Below are positions 6,157 to 11,634 of a stretch of DNA of 11,634 nt, in pieces. Below the pieces are notes generated by a model that ran no database searches, was not told the origin of the DNA, and saw only the letters and a list, made by a program, of their open reading frames with translations. Made by a program: the position numbers and the translations under genes. Origin of the DNA: Thermodesulfovibrionales bacterium (GTDB lineage: Bacteria; Nitrospirota; Thermodesulfovibrionia; Thermodesulfovibrionales; SM23-35). The stretch covers positions 1 through 11,634 of the forward strand of contig JALHSV010000139.1 of assembly GCA_022865525.1 (NCBI GenBank). The letters run 5' to 3'. How positions within the stretch are numbered: position 1 is the stretch's first letter; each line of letters starts with the position of its first letter.

Positions 6157-8686
6157 TTGCCACCTCAATCTCTCCCCAAATTTCCGCGAGTTTGTTTTTG
6201 ATCTTTTTTTCGAAGCATGGAATCAACTCCCGGCTAGCTGCAATGAGATTCTGCTCAGCTTTGATCTCTGTAACAATTTTTTGTTGTGAATTGAGAGGAG
6301 GTAGTGGGATTTGTAGTTCACTGAACTTTGACTTTGAAAGTTCTTTGAACGTCCCACCGCTAGCCCAAGTCTCCATTGTAGGCACAAGCTTTGTCAGCAC
6401 AATTGCAATATATTCTGGCACTACTCGATTCGAATTTTCAATCACAACATTCTTGAAACCTTGATTCGTTGCTAAAGGTGTACGATTGATGCCTATTCTG
6501 CCTATTGTCGCACGAGTCGAGACAATTATCGAGTTCACTGGAACGATTTTCGCAGACGATTCCGCAAGCCCCCGTTCAGTAATTGTTCTTTTCGTATTGA
6601 AAATATCAGTAATGAAATCAGATGCTGGTAGATCAACAAGAGTAGCCCATGAAATTTTACCATCCCAATATTCACTGAAATTAGATTTAGGTGTTCCTCC
6701 ACTCTCAATTCTAAATAAGGAAGTATCTCCTAGATTTACCAGAGGCCAGGCTGGATCGATTTTAATAGTTGGCTTGTAGTGGGCAATCACTTGCTTAGCG
6801 CCGTCGATGACCTTTTGGTATCCGCCCAGTTCCGCCAAGATTCGCTCCTGCTCTTCCAGCGACGGGAGGGGTACTTCGATGCGCTCCAGATTCCCTTTGG
6901 TGATATGAACAAGGCCTACTCCGCCGTGCAAGTTCTCTTCAACCTGCTCGACAGCCTTCTTGAGCATCCAGTAAAAGAACTTCCGGTTCACGGTGTTTTT
7001 ATGACACACGTTGAAGATGTGCTGGTTGAGAATCCCTTCAGAGTGGTCCCAGATATGAGGCCCGAAGGAAGTTCCGCGAGATCCCGACCAGGAGAACAAT
7101 AGGTCCCCACGATGTACGATCAAACGGTCGTCAACCTTGCCACTGAAATAGTTGAATCCGGCCTGCGGGTCATTGAGGTTCTGAATGCGAATGATCGGCA
7201 GTCCTCCCGCTTTTTTTTTCTCCCAATCCGTTGGCTTGAATGCACGACCGTTCTTGAGGTCACACAGATCTCCTATCTTCACCATCGGCCACTTTCCGCT
7301 GGGGCGGGCTACTGCAAGACGGTAACGGTCGCCGGAGAGATTGATGTCAGGGGATTCGAGAATGCGGGATTTCTTTATCGACAGTGCAGCGACTGATTGT
7401 GGATTGATGATTGTGGATTGATGATTAACTGAGGCACTTTTTTTTAAATCCACAATCCGCAATTTAAAATCAGCGATATCACGCAATGCTTCAGGCAGAT
7501 CATCTCTGCCATTCGCCCGACGCTGGGCGCCGAGGCCAAAGCCATCACCTTCAATTTTAACGAAGATAATTTCATCGGTGCGTTTGGCTAACGACTTGTC
7601 GAGAAAAAGAATTGATGTTTTAACCCCAGAATATGGATTAAAGCAGCCGCCCGGAAGGGAAACAACCGCCCAGAGGTAATTTTCGACCAACATTTTTCGC
7701 AGAGTTTTGTAAGCATTCTGACTTTGGAAAATGATACCCTCGGGAACGATCACGCCGGCCCTTCCGCCGATACTGAGATGTTCAGCAATGTAGTCGACGA
7801 AAAGAACTTCGCTGCGGTTGGCCTTGATGCTGAAGCGATTGTGCGGACGGATGCCGCCTTTGGGCGACATGAAGGGCGGATTGGCCAGGATCACGTCGAA
7901 ACTTTCGCCCCAACGTTCTTCGCTAGTCAGAGTGTCATATTCATAAATACGCGGCTGGACAAAACCGTGCAGATACAAGTTCACCCTCGACAAACGTACC
8001 ATATCAGGAGAAATATCATAGCCGTTGAAGTTGGTCATCAGCCGGCCGCGTTCATCGGCGGAAAGCTGGTCGCCGGGTCGCTCTTTGGTATTAGCAGCCA
8101 TGATATGCTTGAAAGAAGAAATGAGAAAACCGGCCGTGCCGCAGGCCGGATCGAGCACCGACTCGTTTTTCTTGGGATCGACGATCTTCACGATGAAGTC
8201 GATAATGTGGCGCGGTGTTCGGAACTGCCCGGCCTCGCCCTGGCTGCCAAGCACTGACAGCAAATATTCAAAGGCATCACCCAAGCGCTCGCTGTGGTCA
8301 TAAACGAAACCATTTATTTCCTTTAAAAAAAGATTGAGCGTCTCTGGGTCGCGGTACGGGAGAAAAGCTCCCTTGAAGATGTCGCGGAACAATTGCGGAA
8401 TATTTTTGTTCTGGTTCATCATCTCGATGCCGTCAGCATAAAGCAACAGTCGCTCATGCCCGCCCAGCCTGGGATCCAACAGGTTCGGCCAGGAATATTT
8501 TTTAAAGTCTTTTGAAAAAAATGTCGCCTTGCCTCCGAGTTCCTCGGACTGGCGGTCCATGTCATCCATGAATTTATAGATCAGGGCAATGGTGATCTGT
8601 TCCACCTGAGATTTAGGATCGGGCACCTTGCCAACCAGGATATCGCGGGCCGAGTCAATTCGAGATTTGGTTTCAGAGTCGAGCAT
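6143..8686 (-). CDS. Type I restriction-modification HsdM-HsdS fusion
   Basis: One 847-residue chain that joins the methylation and specificity subunits of a type I system. Residues 1-125 match the helical HsdM N-terminus. The N6-adenine methyltransferase core has motif I DPACGTAGF (179-187) and motif IV NPPF (269-272), and the M part ends near NLSGDRYR (449-456). A specificity part follows with two target-recognition domains, about 466-620 and 646-815, each closed by the expected P-L-P-x-L-x-x-Q helix (606-613 and 794-801). It should methylate a bipartite adenine target and guide HsdR. The M-S linker (about 405-438) is partly encoded by 7-bp repeats and an A8 run, unusual in a coding region. 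DNA for the second recognition domain is much AT-richer than for the first. AGAGG lies four bases before the ATG; the gene starts 9 nt after hsdR. Confidence 0.95.
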   Translation of the reverse strand: MLDSETKSRIDSARDILVGKVPDPKSQVEQITIALIYKFMDDMDRQSEELGGKATFFSKDFKKYSWPNLLDPRLGGHERLLLYADGIEMMNQNKNIPQLFRDIFKGAFLPYRDPETLNLFLKEINGFVYDHSERLGDAFEYLLSVLGSQGEAGQFRTPRHIIDFIVKIVDPKKNESVLDPACGTAGFLISSFKHIMAANTKERPGDQLSADERGRLMTNFNGYDISPDMVRLSRVNLYLHGFVQPRIYEYDTLTSEERWGESFDVILANPPFMSPKGGIRPHNRFSIKANRSEVLFVDYIAEHLSIGGRAGVIVPEGIIFQSQNAYKTLRKMLVENYLWAVVSLPGGCFNPYSGVKTSILFLDKSLAKRTDEIIFVKIEGDGFGLGAQRRANGRDDLPEALRDIADFKLRIVDLKKSASVNHQSTIINPQSVAALSIKKSRILESPDINLSGDRYRLAVARPSGKWPMVKIGDLCDLKNGRAFKPTDWEKKKAGGLPIIRIQNLNDPQAGFNYFSGKVDDRLIVHRGDLLFSWSGSRGTSFGPHIWDHSEGILNQHIFNVCHKNTVNRKFFYWMLKKAVEQVEENLHGGVGLVHITKGNLERIEVPLPSLEEQERILAELGGYQKVIDGAKQVIAHYKPTIKIDPAWPLVNLGDTSLFRIESGGTPKSNFSEYWDGKISWATLVDLPASDFITDIFNTKRTITERGLAESSAKIVPVNSIIVSTRATIGRIGINRTPLATNQGFKNVVIENSNRVVPEYIAIVLTKLVPTMETWASGGTFKELSKSKFSELQIPLPPLNSQQKIVTEIKAEQNLIAASRELIPCFEKKIKNKLAEIWGEIEVASERV
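7395..7467. repeat. Heptamer tracts inside the HsdM-HsdS linker
   Basis: On the plus strand, GATTGTG and GATTGAT alternate in four exact 7-bp units (7395-7422), followed by a partial GATT. About 25 bases on, units of the same family appear in inverse orientation: AATCCAC and AATCCGC from 7447, then a degenerate AATTTAA. The arms GATTGTGGATT (7409-7419) and AATCCACAATC (7447-7457) are perfectly complementary and could form a hairpin. A run of eight T (7438-7445) lies between. Everything is within the open reading frame, coding for about residues 407-431 of the fusion. Seven and fourteen are not multiples of three, so a change in copy number would shift the frame. Confidence 0.8.
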
Positions 8687-8695
8687 TATTCCTCT

Positions 8696-11218
8696 CTATG
8701 CAACGAAGGCATTCAATGGCACATAATCCTTAACATATTCGGCAATGATATCACGCCATTCTTTCAGGGCCCGGATATCGGCGAGGTTTAATTTAGGGTT
8801 ATCGGCCAGGCGGCTGAATTCCCTGGCATCTATCACAGCCCTGAGCCCGCCATCAGTGACATAGGCCTTGAAAAACTGGCGGATCAAGGGCATCAGTTCT
8901 GAAGCCGGTTTATGGATCGAAACAAATTTGGACAACTCTTCGTCGAGCATTTCCTCTTTGGTCTTGAAGCGGTCAATCTCACCAAAGGCCTTGGCCAGGA
9001 TCTCCCTCAAGGTGATGCGGCGGTCGATTTGAACGGCCTTGCGCAGTTTTTCCAGGTTAAAGAAATCTTCAGGCTTGTTGAACAACTCGGAAATGACAAG
9101 CTCTTCCGCTCCCTTGATGTCTCCTTCTTGAAAACGCCGCCGCACTTCAGGCGCAGTCTTCACTTTATCCTCGAAGCGCTCGAAGAACTTGCGGTCAATC
9201 TTCATACCGTAAACCGGGACCGTGTATTCGACTTGTGATTTCAATGGATCGGGATCGACATTGGCGTAGCCGTCGTCTCCCGGCTGCGGCGTCCACGGCG
9301 TATCTTTTTTTCGGCTGTCGCGCACAGGTAGTTCTAGCACTTCATCATAATCGAATTTTTCCTCGAAATATTCGCAATTGGCAAAATAATCGAAAAGTTT
9401 GAATTTTTCTTTTTGCCGACGGTGCTCCTGAGTGCCGCTTGCCGATTTGTCTAAATAATGAAATTCAAACTTGCGTGTGCCCCGGCCCTTGATCTGGATG
9501 AAATCGGTCGGAGAAAAGATTGGCCGCATTAAAACGACATTCAGCAGGTCTTCACAGTCGTAGCCGGTGGTCATCATGCCTACCGTTACACAAACCCTGG
9601 TCTTGGCGCTGATGTATCCATCCAAGAAGTGCGTATGGCCATTCAGATTGTTGTTGGCGAAACTGGCCGACATTTGCTGCGCTTCGGATACCGACGAGGT
9701 CACCTGCACAGCAAAATCGGAGTTGTATTTCCCCGGGAACATTTTATGAGCGAGTTGGTTTAGGGTCTGAGCGATGCGCCCAGCATGATCCTGGCGAACA
9801 CAGAATATGATGCCTTTGCCAATCTCCCCGCTCAGCGGATCACACAAGGCGTTTTTCATGAAAGTTTCACAAAATACCAAGTTGGTCTCGTCGGAAAAGA
9901 ACTTTTTTTCAAAATCACGACCAAAAAATGCTTGTTCAACGAGTTCGCCGTCATCGTTTTCCTGCATGACCGCGTAACCCTGTTCCGAAAGCATTTCGGT
10001 TGTAATCTCGGTACGGGCATCGACAACCAGCGGATTAAGCAAAAAACCATCCTTCACTCCATCGACCAGACTATAGCGGAACGTGGGGTTGCCGCTCTCG
10101 CAGCCGAAGGTTTTATAGGTGTCGAGCAACTGCCGCCTTTCCCATTCGCGCGGGTCGCGGCTATTGATCCGGGCCGGATCGATCTTCTTTAAATAATCCT
10201 TGGGCGTGGCGGTCAAACCGAGTTTGTAGCCGATAAAATACTCGAAGACCGCCCGGCTATTGCCGCTGATGGAACGGTGGGCTTCGTCGGATATCACCAG
10301 ATCAAAATCGGTCGGAGAAAACAAGCGGCGGTATTTGTTATTAAAGAGAAAACTCTGCACAGTAGATACCACGATATCGGCCTTGCGCCAATCATCGCGA
10401 TTTTCTTTATAAATAACTGTAATATAGTCATTCTTGAGATAACGCTTGAATGCCTTCCAGGCCTGGGTCTCGAGCTCAATGCGATCGACCAGGAATAAAA
10501 CCCGTTTGGCATTCCCTGTCTTAAAAAACAGTTTGATGATCGCCGCCGCAGTCAAGGTCTTGCCCGTACCAGTGGCCATTTCAAAAAGAAATCGGGATTG
10601 CCCAGCCTGAACAGCTTTTTGCAAGGAGGCAATGGCACCCAGTTGATAAGGACGCAGAAATTTCAGACCCGTATCTGTAATAAATGTATCTTTCTGGATC
10701 GGATCGGCCCAGCGCGGATCATTTTGATATTTAGGGCTTTGGGTAATGGCGATGTAATCCGTCTCGATTTTTTCCTTGATCAGAGCTTCCGGATTCGGTT
10801 TAAAGGTTTGAAAATGGCTAAGAGAATCCGCTGTAGGAAATTCAGTGATCAGGGCCGGATTACCCTGTTCCAGGTCCCAGAAATAGTGCAGGTTACCGTT
10901 GGAGAGAATGACAAAGCGGACGTGTTGCGACTGAGCATATCTTCGTGCTTGTTCCTTGCCAACCAAAGGATCGTATTTCTCGGATTTCGCTTCCAGCACG
11001 GCAAGTGGAAATTTTTTGTCATCCAAGAGCAAGTAATCCACAAATCCGTTTTTGGTTTTTTCAAAATCATCGCCGAATTCATCCAGGATCCTTTTCTTCA
11101 ACTTGACATTTATTTCAAGTTGCACATTTGCCGGACCTATCTCGTCATTAAAAAAACGCCACCCCGATTTGGAAAGTAGTTCATTGATGCGAATGCGGGC
11201 TTTGGCTTCCTTATTCAT
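8696..11218 (-). CDS. hsdR: Type I restriction enzyme HsdR subunit
   Basis: The restriction and translocation subunit, 840 residues. The N-terminal nuclease domain has the PD-(D/E)xK pattern: D61 in FVDYLL, then E76 and K78 in LEAK. The SF2 motor follows: Walker A ATGTGKT (215-221), DEAH (311-314), TATP (336-339) and motif VI QIKGRGTR (575-582). The C-terminal part (about 680-840) is the helical region that docks on the methylase. The overall form is like the EcoEI/EcoR124-type R subunits, and all key residues are present, so it should be active. I chose the ATG at 11218; a GTG at 11224 would add two residues. Neither has a good Shine-Dalgarno, but a short upstream frame (11211-11252) ends across this start codon. 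First gene of the leftward operon, 9 nt before hsdMS. Confidence 0.96.
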   Translation of the reverse strand: MNKEAKARIRINELLSKSGWRFFNDEIGPANVQLEINVKLKKRILDEFGDDFEKTKNGFVDYLLLDDKKFPLAVLEAKSEKYDPLVGKEQARRYAQSQHVRFVILSNGNLHYFWDLEQGNPALITEFPTADSLSHFQTFKPNPEALIKEKIETDYIAITQSPKYQNDPRWADPIQKDTFITDTGLKFLRPYQLGAIASLQKAVQAGQSRFLFEMATGTGKTLTAAAIIKLFFKTGNAKRVLFLVDRIELETQAWKAFKRYLKNDYITVIYKENRDDWRKADIVVSTVQSFLFNNKYRRLFSPTDFDLVISDEAHRSISGNSRAVFEYFIGYKLGLTATPKDYLKKIDPARINSRDPREWERRQLLDTYKTFGCESGNPTFRYSLVDGVKDGFLLNPLVVDARTEITTEMLSEQGYAVMQENDDGELVEQAFFGRDFEKKFFSDETNLVFCETFMKNALCDPLSGEIGKGIIFCVRQDHAGRIAQTLNQLAHKMFPGKYNSDFAVQVTSSVSEAQQMSASFANNNLNGHTHFLDGYISAKTRVCVTVGMMTTGYDCEDLLNVVLMRPIFSPTDFIQIKGRGTRKFEFHYLDKSASGTQEHRRQKEKFKLFDYFANCEYFEEKFDYDEVLELPVRDSRKKDTPWTPQPGDDGYANVDPDPLKSQVEYTVPVYGMKIDRKFFERFEDKVKTAPEVRRRFQEGDIKGAEELVISELFNKPEDFFNLEKLRKAVQIDRRITLREILAKAFGEIDRFKTKEEMLDEELSKFVSIHKPASELMPLIRQFFKAYVTDGGLRAVIDAREFSRLADNPKLNLADIRALKEWRDIIAEYVKDYVPLNAFVA

Positions 11219-11252
11219 GGACACAATCCGTCAAATCATATATAGAATGCAC
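11211..11252 (-). CDS. Possible 13-codon leader peptide before hsdR
   Basis: On the minus strand a GTG at 11252 follows GAGAGG with a four-base spacer and opens a frame of 13 codons ending in TAA at 11211-11213. That stop lies just across the hsdR ATG (11216-11218), so ribosomes finishing here could start hsdR, which has no good binding site of its own. No function is recognised for the peptide (MHSIYDLTDCVHE). The frame could be chance. Confidence 0.25.
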   Translation of the reverse strand: MHSIYDLTDCVHE

Positions 11253-11289
11253 CTTACCTCTCCGTACTCCTTATATTATATAGATCATT

Positions 11290-11315
11290 ATTATAAATCC
11301 GCGAAAAAAATTCAA
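11290..11315 (-). promoter_or_regulatory. Possible promoter of the hsdR operon
   Basis: The minus strand has a perfect TATAAT (11290-11295), about 70 bases before the hsdR start, and a TTGAAT upstream (11310-11315). The spacer of 14 bases is shorter than normal, so only the -10 element is persuasive. A second TATAAT (11275-11280) has no -35 partner. The whole 11225-11462 gap is AT-rich and separates divergent genes, so an operon promoter should lie here. Confidence 0.3.
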
Positions 11316-11419
11316 CCTAAAATTAATAAAAATTCACTAAGTTGTCAGTTTTACTATAACAAATAGTTAATAAATCCGAATTATTATAGAAAAAAATGCT
11401 TTTTTATAAAAAGGTTGCC

Positions 11420-11447
11420 TTGACAATTCGATTTTATTTATTATAAT
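11420..11447 (+). promoter_or_regulatory. Consensus sigma-70-type promoter
   Basis: A perfect TTGACA (11420-11425), a 16-base spacer and a perfect TATAAT (11442-11447) face the membrane-protein gene at 11463. The expected transcription start is near 11454, which leaves only about 9 bases of leader. No Shine-Dalgarno is seen, so the message may be nearly leaderless. Confidence 0.65.
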
Positions 11448-11462
11448 AAATTTTAAAAAACC

Positions 11463-11634
11463 ATGACAAACAACATACAAACAATCATTCTTTTAACGAT
11501 TTTTGTGCCCATTGTCGGTTCACTGACCATCCCCCTGGCCGGCCTCATCTCTGCAAAAGCCCGATCGTTCTGGTCGGTGCTGCTCGCCCTGGCCACCACC
11601 GCCTTCTCCCTGCTGCTGATCCCCTTCGCTCTCA
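11463..11634 (+). CDS. Antiporter-like membrane subunit, 5' part (hydrogenase or complex I type)
   Basis: The first 57 codons of a polytopic membrane protein that runs off the window. Two hydrophobic segments are visible, about residues 6-30 and 37-57, with a short basic loop AKAR between. A first helix with a VPIVGSLTIPL pattern and a basic turn is typical of the start of NuoL/M/N, MrpD and HyfB/MbhH-type proton or sodium channel subunits. With hypA and hypB on the other side of the window, a membrane-bound [NiFe]-hydrogenase operon reading rightward is the likely context, but this call uses neighbours as much as sequence. The ATG at 11463 is the only sensible start, directly behind a consensus promoter. 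Confidence 0.55.
   Translation, partial: MTNNIQTIILLTIFVPIVGSLTIPLAGLISAKARSFWSVLLALATTAFSLLLIPFAL

Noticed and set aside
757..11366. Many other open frames on the plus strand opposite hypB, radC and the restriction genes
   Set aside because: They are shadows of the minus-strand genes; none has recognisable domains, and they overlap strongly conserved coding sequence.
1..11634. Insertion sequence, prophage or tRNA gene that could explain the island
   Set aside because: No transposase, integrase, phage structural gene or tRNA-like cloverleaf was recognised on either strand.

Overview
The window looks like a bacterial chromosome fragment in which a four-gene defence operon sits between two pieces of a [NiFe]-hydrogenase locus. 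At the left edge is the 3' end of hypA (+ strand), facing hypB (- strand). At the right edge is the 5' end of a polytopic membrane protein (+ strand) that resembles the antiporter-like subunit of a membrane-bound hydrogenase or complex I. Abundant intergenic repeats, short heptamer tracts, an anaerobic hydrogenase locus and mixed Shine-Dalgarno use suggest an uncultured anaerobe. An Aminicenantes-like lineage is possible, but this is a guess and the sequence does not prove it.

Layout, left to right. hypA tail (3-254, +), extended at its C-terminus by a run of 7-bp repeats. A 171-bp unit repeated almost three times (273-746), holding two G/C hairpins and a 25-codon micro-ORF in each copy. A second heptamer tract (781-815). 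hypB (819-1481, -). radC (1567-2232, -). Two REP-like inverted repeats (2255-2351). Then the operon, transcribed right to left: hsdR (11218 to 8696), a fused hsdM-hsdS (8686 to 6143), a membrane-anchored HerA-like ATPase (about 6156 to 3964), and a fusion of a RibD-type deaminase, a GHKL ATPase and a winged helix (3904 to 2408). The last 172 bases hold the hydrogenase-type membrane protein, behind a consensus promoter.

How the genes may work together. hsdR and hsdMS form a complete type I restriction-modification system: methyltransferase, two target-recognition domains, translocase and nuclease. The two downstream genes are packed as one transcription unit with it (a 14-nt overlap, then a 59-nt gap), which suggests they act in or regulate the same defence response. 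HerA-like ATPases are DNA or protein translocases found in several anti-phage systems, but the membrane anchor here is less usual. The last protein has the ATP-binding and winged-helix body of COG2865 regulators, which often accompany type I systems, but its AlbA/Schlafen-type N-terminus is replaced by a zinc deaminase with all metal ligands present. This four-gene set is the best candidate for an undescribed system in the window.

Composition differs by region: hsdR, the hsdM part and the first recognition domain are near 50-60% G+C by eye, while the second recognition domain, the HerA gene and much of the deaminase fusion are clearly AT-rich. This suggests a mosaic origin.
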